Below are positions 8,996-17,403 of a stretch of DNA of 64,000 nucleotides, piece after piece; the first letter of the stretch is position 1; each line of letters starts with the position of its first letter. The DNA comes from Phytophthora colocasiae (taxonomy: Eukaryota; Oomycota; Peronosporomycetes; Peronosporales; Peronosporaceae). The stretch covers positions 3,038,001-3,102,000 of the forward strand of contig JAGKQI010000105.1 of the NCBI GenBank assembly GCA_018806915.1. The letters are read 5' to 3'. Below the pieces are notes generated by a model. The model was not told the origin of the DNA and did not search any database. It worked only from the letters and a program-made list of their open reading frames with translations. A program made the position numbers and the translations under genes.

Positions 8996-11900
8996 TCAGC
9001 GAACACGTTTACTCTTCGCGTTTTTGACTGGACTTTGTGGGGGAATGGTATTGGTAAATGAGTGCACGAGAATACGTGAGTGTTGATCGCCAGACACGAC
9101 GAAAGTTATCGTCGCAGGGTTGCTGGAGGACTTAGGACTACTACTACACGTTATCTGGTTGAAGACCTGTTGCGTTTGGCCTGGACATGAGAGCGTGAGA
9201 GGTTCTCGAGATTCTTTTCCTGTGCGTAAAGTATACACGCTCACGACGTTATTGGCCAAAAGGAGAAGGAAATTCGTCGTGAGTGCGAATCGAGGTGCAC
9301 CATTGCCTCCAATAAACTCGACACTCAGCTGCACTCGGTCCAGTTGCATCGACGAGGTTAAAAGTTGCAGGAAATGAAGTTTTCCTGCCACCTTTTTCCT
9401 GCTCGGATCAGCATAGAACAGCATGAACACGAGTCGAGTGTCGTCTGGAGTGAGAGAAACCTGCAGGATTTCGCTTGAGGACGATTCGAGATTGGAGCGA
9501 AGGTCGAGACGTACTCGTAGACTTGGCTCGAACCAGCCATAACCGGCGAATTTTGCAGCGTTGTATTCCCAGATACACACGCTTCCCTCCTGGTCTACGC
9601 TCACAACTTCTTTAGGTTTTGATTCTCGATGGATACAAGAAACAAAGACCACAGCTCGTCGATGTCCTCGGAAGATTTCACGCCGAATTATACTCGTATT
9701 GAGATCTGCCATGTTTTCTGGCCCTGGAAAGTCAAACGCTGCTTGGATGGCGTTTATTCTCTTGGTGAATTGAGGCTGCAAGTTGAGTTTCACCAAGTCA
9801 CCATTGGAAGTACCACATATAACATCTCCATTTCGTATTCCAGTTAGAGAAAAGGAAGAAAAGAAAGCGCCACAGGTCAATTCAGCCGACCAATCTGCAG
9901 CGAAGTGCTTCGCTACTGCGCTCGGGACTCGTTCACGTATTTCCGTTGTAAATGGTAGCTCAACCAGCGCTTCAGTAGCTGAAATCTGCTTCAAATTCTC
10001 GAGATTGCGGGGTTTGTACTTGTTTGGGTCAGCTGGGAAGAAATCCTCAGGTTTAGTTATCTTGGTCTGGCTTTGGGTCGGATTGATGCGGAAAACACCG
10101 ATACTTTTGCGTCTGAAGAACACTAGCACAAGCTGGGAGTCTGGACTCAGTACAACGCGAAGGACTCGAGATCGTTCAGATTTTGGCGGCGACCATACTC
10201 GAAGGATCGTCGGTTGATCAGGAAGAAGGTCCCACAGCGAAAGTTCCCCTTCCACAGTTCCACAGATCAGCAGGTTTCCGTCTCGTGACAGATGCAAACA
10301 GGAGCAATGGCCTTGAGACGACGGAAGTACGATTGAACGTGCACGAAGTCGTGAATTCAGCCAAAATGTTATTGCGAGTTGGCCTGGAGATGAAGAAGTG
10401 GCATCCGCAGGGATAAATGGGATGATTTCAACATTAACTGACTGAGAAACGGTCTCAGCGGAAATTGGAGGCTGTACACGCTTCGGTACTTCACTACGAG
10501 ATACAGCAAACAACCCGAAAATCTTTTTTACTGGACTCTTTACCAGTTGAGGTGTTACCGTAGCTGGAGGTCGCTGCTTTGGGAGGAGGCTTTGGTTTAA
10601 CAACATTGTGGGTTTTGAACCATTTTGTCGATATCGAAGATCCCGCATATGCTTGAAAGACGATTTGAAGAGTGAAGAGCGGACGTTCAAAGGACTGTCA
10701 ACAGATTTCACTAGTTCTTTCTTGGGTTCCACTTTGCCGGTTGTCGGAAAGAAAACGGTTTTTAAGGCAGACCCAACAGCGTCTCGAACATGTTGAGAAT
10801 TCGATTCAAATTCCATTCGGATATCCTCAGCGATCTCAATAGTAACGTCTCGAATCAGTGTTGAAAGGAATTGTCTCGCCAAGCTCAAGTTCCTCTCACG
10901 ATCTCGATCATGTTCCACATTAACGTGGCTAATTCTCCAGCGATTTATCTCAACTTGGAGCAGTTCTTTCGTTGGCTGCGCATCAACCTCTGCAACTGCA
11001 ATGTTCATCCACGAAAATACCAGACTGCGAATAAAATAAACCGTCTCATACTGATGTGGAGAGTATGATTCGATCCCCCACACGCCATCATATCCTGCTT
11101 CTGAACTAACAACCCCCAGTCTCTTCGCTTCAGCCTTCCGATCGTCTAAATTCTTCTGAATCGCTTCAATCCGCTGGTTTCCTCTCTCTAAAATCGCTCG
11201 TGCTTCTTCCAGATCAGCTGCGAAATCCCTACTGGAGTTTCTTTGTGTCTGGATCTCTTCTACTTGCGCTCCACTCTGATTAAGAGACTGAAGAATTTCT
11301 CCAAAATTTAGAGATGGATTATCTTCTCCTTTCTTCACTGTATCAAAAAATCCTTTAATTGTCAGTTGTTGGTTCTCTGACAAAATTTCAAGTGCTTTCC
11401 GCTTCGTCACTTGCAATTCGTTCGCTTTCTTGGCTAATAACTCCTTTTCGCGTTGAAATGACTGCATCCGAGCTTTAAATTTTTCTTCTGACGCTTTAAA
11501 TTCCTGACGTCGTCGTTCTTGGACATCCTGGACAATTTTCTCCACAGATATTAATGGTTTATTGCCGTTTTGTTGCTTTAAATCTCCAGCGACGACGTGG
11601 GCGATAAAGTCGAGATCCGCTTTCCCTTTAGCCAATTCGTCCTCAAGTAGTGAAGTCCGTTCATGAACTAGTCGACGGATACGACGAGCTTCCGTGTCAT
11701 TAACTTCCTGCTGCTTTTCGTGCAAAACTTCCACCTCAGCTTGAAGTCGCAACTCCTGCGCTTCCAACTCTTCCGTTTGAGCACAAAGAGAGTCAAAAAC
11801 GGCGCGTTGTTGGACGAAAACCTCCAGTTGATGGTCACGTTCACGCTCCCATTGAAGCTGTTGCTCTCGTTGATTTTCAGCTTTTGAAGCTTGAATCTTC

Positions 11901-12082
11901 GCTTTCGCGCGTTCTAACTGAGCTTCCAAGTCGTTTTGTTGTGCTTGGTGGGTATGCATCTCCCGTTCGAGAGCGTCGAAGTCTTGAACTAATTTCTGAT
12001 AGTACTGATACGCACTGGCAGGCTTCTGATTGCGCTTCATTGGGGACCTTGAAGTGATGGAGCTCCGCTCTTCTGACTCCAT
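8996..12082 (-). CDS. coiled-coil plus WD-like propeller protein, 1028 aa
   Basis: Single-exon gene of uncertain function. Residues about 25-330 are a long Gln/Glu/Lys/Arg-rich coiled coil. A middle part (about 335-540) contains a conserved-looking segment beginning GVWGIESYSPHQYETVYFIRS. The C-terminal half (about 575-1000) has WD-like blades such as LHLSRDGNLLICGTVEGELSLWD, RVVLSPDSQLVLVFF and SVDQEGSVCIWEY. Coiled coil plus propeller is common in trafficking and flagellar proteins, but I cannot name an orthologue. The gene is convergent with the methyltransferase gene (12 bp between stops). The preceding minus-strand ORF ends only 36 bp upstream and in the same frame. Confidence 0.75.
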   Translation of the reverse strand: MESEERSSITSRSPMKRNQKPASAYQYYQKLVQDFDALEREMHTHQAQQNDLEAQLERAKAKIQASKAENQREQQLQWERERDHQLEVFVQQRAVFDSLCAQTEELEAQELRLQAEVEVLHEKQQEVNDTEARRIRRLVHERTSLLEDELAKGKADLDFIAHVVAGDLKQQNGNKPLISVEKIVQDVQERRRQEFKASEEKFKARMQSFQREKELLAKKANELQVTKRKALEILSENQQLTIKGFFDTVKKGEDNPSLNFGEILQSLNQSGAQVEEIQTQRNSSRDFAADLEEARAILERGNQRIEAIQKNLDDRKAEAKRLGVVSSEAGYDGVWGIESYSPHQYETVYFIRSLVFSWMNIAVAEVDAQPTKELLQVEINRWRISHVNVEHDRDRERNLSLARQFLSTLIRDVTIEIAEDIRMEFESNSQHVRDAVGSALKTVFFPTTGKVEPKKELVKSVDSPLNVRSSLFKSSFKHMRDLRYRQNGSKPTMLLNQSLLPKQRPPATVTPQLVKSPVKKIFGLFAVSRSEVPKRVQPPISAETVSQSVNVEIIPFIPADATSSSPGQLAITFWLNSRLRARSIVLPSSQGHCSCLHLSRDGNLLICGTVEGELSLWDLLPDQPTILRVWSPPKSERSRVLRVVLSPDSQLVLVFFRRKSIGVFRINPTQSQTKITKPEDFFPADPNKYKPRNLENLKQISATEALVELPFTTEIRERVPSAVAKHFAADWSAELTCGAFFSSFSLTGIRNGDVICGTSNGDLVKLNLQPQFTKRINAIQAAFDFPGPENMADLNTSIIRREIFRGHRRAVVFVSCIHRESKPKEVVSVDQEGSVCIWEYNAAKFAGYGWFEPSLRVRLDLRSNLESSSSEILQVSLTPDDTRLVFMLFYADPSRKKVAGKLHFLQLLTSSMQLDRVQLSVEFIGGNGAPRFALTTNFLLLLANNVVSVYTLRTGKESREPLTLSCPGQTQQVFNQITCSSSPKSSSNPATITFVVSGDQHSRILVHSFTNTIPPQSPVKNAKSKRVR

Positions 12083-12118
12083 CGCTGCGACTCCCCGCTG
12101 TTCCTAATAAAAGCGAAC

Positions 12119-13090
12119 TCAATCTTCACTAGTGACTGTACAATCTAAAGAAGAAGAGTCGAGAAGCAGCAGCAGATCATCTTCACTGTTAGTAGAATTT
12201 CCACTTTCCAGAGATTTCGTCGTGCCGTCTTCGTGGTCTGCCTGATACTCGTCAGAACATCCTGGTGGTCGCTCTAGTACACGGAGTAAAAGGGTTTCAA
12301 TGCTGCTAGAGCTACTATCAGCCTCTGTAGAGTTAGATGTACGGGAAAAAGTCTTCTTCATCTGCGGATACCATATTCTCTTGGTGCTCCTGGAAATGTC
12401 AAGATCCGCTCGAAGCTCATCTAGCTGTGACGATAACAGCTTCATCCCTGTCAAAGCGTCTGGTATTGCAACTGCCGCTAAACTTTGCTGCATCGGTTCT
12501 CCTGGACGAGACAATGACGAAGAGCGAGGAGATGAACTTTGAGCTCGAGCCTGCCACAAAACCGGCAGATAGATTTGATCTTTCAGCGTCTGTTTTCCTC
12601 GTTTTTTCTCCAGTTTAGATGGTTGATCTCCTGCATTTTTGCTGTTGTAGATCCGTGTTGTCATTCTCCCCATTGCTTTAACATGTTTGCGATCGCAAAT
12701 CACCATTTCTCGGTCAAACTTCTCAGCGTTTTTTGTTGGGAACGTAGACGTCAGCACTGCTGCAGCTACCGATTTTCGAGAAATTGTCGGAACGTGTATG
12801 TCACGAGGCAAAAGAGCTGCAAAAGGTGTAGCTGCAGCAGCCCAATTGTTAGAGTCAACTGCTGCCGTTGTCGGACGTTGCACCATTGCAGGGGTTCGTT
12901 GGCGCGCAGAAACGTTAGAGATCAACGCGCTGTCGTCTTTGGCAGGTTTCCCAGACAACAACCGCCACCGTCGACAACTGAAGGTCCCGCGCGAATCGGA
13001 AGCTGAAGATTTCGGTCTCGAAGCTGCATACGACACTTCTCCACCTTGCACTTCCACCTCTTTCGTTCCAAAGCTGGCGCTGGCCTTCAT
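12119..13090 (-). CDS. Ser-rich hypothetical protein, 323 aa
   Basis: Unrecognised. The protein is basic and Ser/Ala-rich in its first two thirds and ends in an acidic, Ser-rich tail with a Leu run (SEDDLLLLLDSSSLD). No signal peptide, membrane segment or catalytic motif is seen, and it looks largely disordered. It stops (TGA) 36 bp before the next minus-strand start in the same frame, with a second in-frame stop (TAG) between, so it may be an upstream gene, the first cistron of a shared transcript, or the broken 5' part of one larger gene. Confidence 0.55.
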   Translation of the reverse strand: MKASASFGTKEVEVQGGEVSYAASRPKSSASDSRGTFSCRRWRLLSGKPAKDDSALISNVSARQRTPAMVQRPTTAAVDSNNWAAAATPFAALLPRDIHVPTISRKSVAAAVLTSTFPTKNAEKFDREMVICDRKHVKAMGRMTTRIYNSKNAGDQPSKLEKKRGKQTLKDQIYLPVLWQARAQSSSPRSSSLSRPGEPMQQSLAAVAIPDALTGMKLLSSQLDELRADLDISRSTKRIWYPQMKKTFSRTSNSTEADSSSSSIETLLLRVLERPPGCSDEYQADHEDGTTKSLESGNSTNSEDDLLLLLDSSSLDCTVTSED

Positions 13091-13719
13091 TCTATTGCTT
13101 TGATTGAGCAGGTTAGTTGGAAGCGCTAGCTCAGTATTTTCTACTTATAGTGCACAACGGGACTGAACGTCTAAATTGATGCAGGCAATGCTACACGTAG
13201 ACACTCAGTCCCTTTTCGATGCATGGCACTCTTTGCATCTCGAGGACTTCCATGTCGGTCGTTCCTAATGACTCATTCATCCTCTGAACGGTGCTCAAGT
13301 TGCGGTAACCTTCCAATCTGGACGCAGTTCTGCGGGGTCTGAATCATGCGGTGCGGTGCACCACCCAGAAATCAAGTGAATCAAGTGCCGGGCGCGTCGT
13401 CACTCGCACGCAATTTAAAGTTGAAGAACCTTGATCATGTTAACACAAAGGCACACGGACAGACCCCTGGCGTTGCACGGGAGGAGTCCGAACTCTACTT
13501 GATCTCACGCGTGGTGCATGTACACGTACAGTACCACGCGATCTGTGCTCCTACACCAAGCAGCGCCACATACTTTGGCCGAGTGAAACTTGTCGAGACT
13601 CCCATCCCGACCGAAGCGGACTTTTGCTCAGCTTGAACATCTGATTGTTTCTGAAGTTGCGCTGGTCTCTGATCTCTTACCTAAAGGATCAGAGAACGGG
13701 ACCCCCAAACCAGCAAGCC
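13091..13719. other. intergenic region, no gene recognised
   Basis: Between the Ser-rich ORF and the duplicated transporter block. Short open frames exist (for example 13346-13636) but none has recognisable domains or convincing composition. It probably holds the promoters of the flanking genes. Confidence 0.5.
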
Positions 13720-13957
13720 ACAGAGCACCACGAACCGAGCGAGTAAGTGAACATTCACTCGTTTCTACGTACTGACAGCGCAGTCGTGTCCAGTGCCCAA
13801 GCAGCGGTAAGAGCGCGTGCAGGTATCTGCCAAGTTCAACTTGGCTCGCCGATACACTGCCTACAACGCCTCGACTCGAGGTATACCGCTGTTTGTGTGC
13901 CCCTAGTGAGACTGGCACACAAGCTGTAGGCTGCCACAATGGCAGTGTAAGCAGTCC

Positions 13958-13964
13958 TCACTTT
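13958..13964 (+). promoter_or_regulatory. initiator-like element of transporter gene
   Basis: TCACTTT fits the oomycete initiator TCAYTYY and lies 50 nt before the transporter ATG. The same site is preserved in the inverted copy at 23599-23605 (reverse strand). Confidence 0.45.
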
Positions 13965-14013
13965 CCAATTGACCAAGCCGACCCCAAGTCAACCAAGTCA
14001 AGTCAAGTGAAAA

Positions 14014-15480
14014 ATGGCCGACTACGCGGAAGCCTCCACCCCCAAGACCGGCGGCGTGACCGCCTTCGACGAGGCCAACAAGGCCGCTGCGCGTCTCATC
14101 AAGCCCAAGACGATCCTGTACACGAGTGCTCTGCTGTCGTGGCTGCAGCCGTTCCAGAGCGGTTGGTCCACCTCGCAGATGAATCTGTCGCAGTACAACG
14201 ACACGGACGAGTGCAATGCTCGTCCTGTGGCGGAGGACACGTGCCTCATGTTCCCTGGCCACTCGAAGCTGGAGTGGACGTTCGCCGTGAACGCCTGGAT
14301 CTTCGGCGCTATGGTTGGCTCGCTGTGCTGCGGTCACTTCAGTGACAAGTACGGCCGTAAGAAGGCTCTGATGGGCAACTGTATCTTCATGATCGTCGGT
14401 GGTGTGGTGCAGGCGTCCGTGTCGAACATTTGGATCTTCGCTCTTGGCCGTCTGATCGCCGGTATCTCGTCCGGTACGGCCACGGCCACGATCGGCGGCT
14501 ACATCAACGAGCTGTCGCCCCCGCACATGCGTAACACTCTGGGCCTGGGCCTTCAGATCTTTACGACGATCGGTATTTTGGTGCCTGCCATCGCGTTCTT
14601 CTTCGCCAACACGAGCTCTGGCTGGCGTTACCTGGCTGCTTTCCCCGTGGTGCTTGCTGCGATCTACCTGCTTCTGGCGCCGTCCATGTGCGTGGAGAGC
14701 CCTGCGTGGCTGCTGACCCAGGGCCGCAAGGACGAGGCCAAGGAGGTGATCGCTCGTCTGTACGGCGAGGAGCACGTGCAGACAGCTCTGTCGTGGCTGG
14801 AGGTGAGCAAGAAGGCTGAGAACGCCGAGGAGGGTCTGTCCGCTCCCAAGAAGGAGTCGATGTTCGCGCCTCGCTACCGTATGCAGCTTCTTGGCGGTAT
14901 CCTGTTGTCGTGCGCTCAGCAGCTTTCGGGTATCAACGCTGTGTTCTACTACTCTGGCAACATCTTCTCGGACGCCGGTATCTCGGACTCGCGTGTGGGC
15001 ACGCTCATCATCGACTTCATCAACATCTGGCCCGCTTTCTTCACGGGTGTGCTGGCCAACCGCTTCGGTGCTCGCAACATGATCCTGTGGGGTCTGGCCG
15101 GTATGGTGGTCATGTCCCTGGGTATGACGGTGGCGTTCATCGTGGACGTGTCTGCTCTGTCGATTGTGTTCACCGCTCTGTACGTGATCGTGTTCGGTGT
15201 GACGCTGGGCCCGCTTGTGTGGGTGATGACGGCCGACATCTTCCCGGACTCGATCCGTGCCAGCGCGTCTTCGTTGTGCATCGGCATCAACTGGCTGTGC
15301 AACCTCATCGTGGGTGTGTCGTACCCGTACGTGTCGGACGCTCTGGACGACTACGCGTACATGCCGTTCGTGGTGCTTCTTGCTCTGTTCTACCTGCTGG
15401 CTCTGAAGCTGGTGCCAGAGACGTCGGGCAAGTCGGCCGAGGAGATCCAGGCCGAGTACGACTCTCGTCGCGAGCAGTAA
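14014..15480 (+). CDS. MFS hexose/sugar transporter, copy 1
   Basis: A 488-residue 12-helix sugar porter (MFS, SP family), expected in the plasma membrane and moving hexoses by facilitation or proton symport. Visible signatures: GHFSDKYGRKKALMGN in the loop after helix 2, GRLIAGISSG, VESPAWLLTQGR before the central loop, QQLSGINAVFYYS in helix 7 (sugar binding), and VPETSG near the C-terminus. Single exon with strongly GC-biased third positions, typical of a highly expressed oomycete gene. The protein is identical to the inverted copy at 22083-23549. A close initiator-like site supports this start. Confidence 0.95.
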   Translation: MADYAEASTPKTGGVTAFDEANKAAARLIKPKTILYTSALLSWLQPFQSGWSTSQMNLSQYNDTDECNARPVAEDTCLMFPGHSKLEWTFAVNAWIFGAMVGSLCCGHFSDKYGRKKALMGNCIFMIVGGVVQASVSNIWIFALGRLIAGISSGTATATIGGYINELSPPHMRNTLGLGLQIFTTIGILVPAIAFFFANTSSGWRYLAAFPVVLAAIYLLLAPSMCVESPAWLLTQGRKDEAKEVIARLYGEEHVQTALSWLEVSKKAENAEEGLSAPKKESMFAPRYRMQLLGGILLSCAQQLSGINAVFYYSGNIFSDAGISDSRVGTLIIDFINIWPAFFTGVLANRFGARNMILWGLAGMVVMSLGMTVAFIVDVSALSIVFTALYVIVFGVTLGPLVWVMTADIFPDSIRASASSLCIGINWLCNLIVGVSYPYVSDALDDYAYMPFVVLLALFYLLALKLVPETSGKSAEEIQAEYDSRREQ

Positions 15481-15613
15481 ACTGGTTAGGATTTTGAGAT
15501 AACTCTGTGGATGTCCAAGGTAGTCATTCTGCAGGAGTTATATTGCTTGTTCCGAATAAATTGTTTTATCCTTGATCGTCTTTTTATCCGTCAACAGAAT
15601 GGTTCTCTAGCGT

Positions 15614-16186
15614 TTACAGAATCGTTCGTGAATACAAGAGTACAAAGTACATGTAAATGCGCTTTAGTTGATTTTCTTCGATTATGTTTGCTTCGTTATG
15701 AAAAAATAATGTATGCACTTTTAGGGAACAGGTATTGTCGTTTTTGCTATAATTTGTAGAACCGGGAGGGAAAAGTGGCGTTTTTCGAATCGATTTGCAG
15801 TCATTTTTAACCAATCCTACATCACTTTGCATTCCTCCAGCAATGAGCCTGACAACATACCGTTGAGATCGAAATAAAGCGTGTGAACTGGTGTTCAAAC
15901 CCAGCCTTCGCTTCATCGAGAAATGCAACCGGTGCTTCGTGTAGAAGTCTAGCAACCACTCCCTCTGCTCTGCTGTGAGTTGGCTGGTGCGCTTCGTAGC
16001 GCGGCGTTCGTAGTCGTTGTCAGCCTCGAAGCGTTGGATCCAGTTCGAGATGGTGTTGATATGCTTGTGGTAGATCGTTGCCAGCCGGCTTTTCGACAAG
16101 CCCAGGTAGAAGTATCCGTACAGTGCGTGCATGATGGTGCTTCTTGATGCGTGGCGCCCATTGACCGCCTGTTGAATGCTTGACAT
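15614..16186 (-). pseudogene. truncated transposase, helix-turn-helix domain only
   Basis: The first ~110 residues have a helix-turn-helix/homeodomain-like pattern (GLSKSRLATIYHKHINTISNWIQRFE) followed by a basic linker (ERRATKRTSQLTAEQREWLLDFY) typical of IS630/Tc1-type transposase N-termini. The DDE catalytic domain is absent; after about residue 110 the frame runs on into terminal-repeat sequence. The ATG (16186) sits at the inner edge of the 240-bp direct repeat. Confidence 0.6.
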
Positions 16187-16422
16187 CGCTGTCGCTTGAA
16201 TGGGCGAGCGATTGGAGCTTCTGACTGGCTAAAAATGGCTCGAATCGATTCGAAATCGATTCGTCAAAACGATTCGATTCAGGCTATTCTCACAAATTCG
16301 AATGAAACTGACATAATTTTTTCTTCTTTGATTGTGTAGCCCTCGTTGCAGATCATCCAACAATGTTGGACCAACATACTGCTTCGTGCTCGCCTTCTTC
16401 AAATTAGAACGATTCTGTTAAC
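16183..16422 (+). repeat. 240-bp direct repeat, left copy
   Basis: Essentially identical to 21711-21950, in the same orientation. It spans from the transposase start codon outward to the mariner-like terminal repeat. Together the copies bracket Copia-1 in place of a normal 5-bp target duplication. Confidence 0.9.
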
Positions 16423-16426
16423 CGCT

Positions 16427-16655
16427 TGTAATTCTCTCAGAAGCAGGTGTGTTGCAGACCACAGATACACAAGAAAGACACGTACTGAGCAGCGCAAAGG
16501 CCACTCGGAGGAGTTTCTCGTGTATTGTTGTTTTTCTTCAACTGAGCTCCAACCTACAAGCTCGGCTTCTTTCCTACCTCCTTTCTCACATTGCAGTCCC
16601 AGTCCTTTTCTCATATTCCAACCTAAGTATCCAACCGTGACAACCAGTAATTACA
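16427..16655 (-). repeat. Copia-1 3' LTR
   Basis: 229-bp long terminal repeat matching 21479-21707 with one difference seen. Ends are TG...CA. Confidence 0.93.
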
Positions 16656-16666
16656 ACTGCCCCACC
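16656..16666 (-). other. Copia-1 polypurine tract
   Basis: On the minus strand GGTGGGGCAGT directly precedes the 3' LTR, the position where plus-strand DNA synthesis is primed. Confidence 0.7.
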
Positions 16667-16686
16667 TGCTGGTGACACGCTGGAAC

Positions 16687-17403
16687 TTATTGCAATCCAA
16701 AATCCTTTCGAGAGATCAGACCCATACTCTCTCTGTGTTGCTCGAATTTCACACGAGGCAACGGTTTCGTAAACGCGTCAGCGACGTTATCAACACCCGC
16801 AATCCGATTAACAGTGATCTGCTTTAATTCCACACGTTCTCGGACAAAATGATGACGCACATCAATGTGTTTCGTCCTGCTGTGAAACTCGGGGTTGTTC
16901 GCCAACTTACGAGCGCTTTCATTGTCCACAAAGATCTCTGAAGGTTGGTTTTGCTTCATTTTCAGCTCCTTCAACATTTGCCGGAGGTGGACAACTTCTT
17001 GAACTAGCAGGCTTAACGACATATACTCTGCTTCCGTAGTGTTTAAGGCAATAGTACGTTCTGTCTGACTTGACCAAGAAATCGTACTGCCACACAGTTG
17101 AGTAAGATATCCAGCGATAGACTTCCGATCATCAACTCTATTCGCGAAGTCAGCATCTGCGAAGGCTTTGAGGTTGTCATCCAAATCACTTTCACTCCAT
17201 TCAGCACCTCCTAGCACTAATCCCCAGTCCATTGTCTCTTTGATATAGCGCAGAGCACGTTTAGCCACACGCCAGTGCAAAATACCAGGGTTGTTCAAGA
17301 ATTGACTGCATTCCCGTACCACGTACGCCAAATCCGGACGAGTTCCAAGCATCAGATACATTAAACTACCGATTACAGAACGATACGGCTTGTCCTCCAT
17401 CAA
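16687..17403 (-). CDS. Copia-1 RNase H segment
   Basis: C-terminal part of Copia pol, about 237 residues, out of frame with the main ORF. It contains the end of the RT thumb (SVIGSLMYLMLGTRPDLAY) and RNase H with ADADFANRVDDRKS, NTTEAEYMSLS and VDNESARKLANNP, the usual Copia acidic residues, and a C-terminal KHIDVRHHFVRE block. It overlaps the end of the upstream ORF at 17400-17403 in a different frame, consistent with a one-base indel. Confidence 0.9.
   Translation of the reverse strand: MMEDKPYRSVIGSLMYLMLGTRPDLAYVVRECSQFLNNPGILHWRVAKRALRYIKETMDWGLVLGGAEWSESDLDDNLKAFADADFANRVDDRKSIAGYLTQLCGSTISWSSQTERTIALNTTEAEYMSLSLLVQEVVHLRQMLKELKMKQNQPSEIFVDNESARKLANNPEFHSRTKHIDVRHHFVRERVELKQITVNRIAGVDNVADAFTKPLPRVKFEQHRESMGLISRKDFGLQ

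Larger units (their letters stand above)
13720..15609 (+). repeat. left arm of large inverted duplication
   Basis: This stretch (distal promoter, hexose transporter, 3' flank) recurs in reverse complement at 21953-23777 plus 27465-27535. The main arms (13786-15609 and 21953-23777) are 1824 and 1825 bp with only scattered differences; the distal 66 bp are more diverged. The arm ends at TA (15608-15609), the target dinucleotide of the mariner-like element that follows. This arm has no hAT insertion and so shows the empty site (GTGTCCAG at 13786). Confidence 0.93.
15610..16426. mobile_element. mariner/IS630-like non-autonomous element, left portion
   Basis: Starts after TA (15608-15609) with terminal repeat GCGTTTACAGAATCGTTC. 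The matching end GAACGATTCTGTTAACGC is found at 21935-21952, followed by TA (21953-21954). A 5-to-3-shifted copy of the right part lies at 16183-16422. TA duplication and a helix-turn-helix ORF suggest the Tc1/mariner/IS630 group; no DDE core remains, so it is non-autonomous. It lies exactly between the two arms of the transporter duplication and is interrupted by Copia-1. Confidence 0.7.

Noticed and set aside
17400..17403. Programmed frameshift or stop-start between Copia-1 RT and RNase H
   Set aside because: The ORFs overlap by four bases, but the break lies inside RT/RNase H, where Copia elements read as one frame; a single-base indel is more likely.
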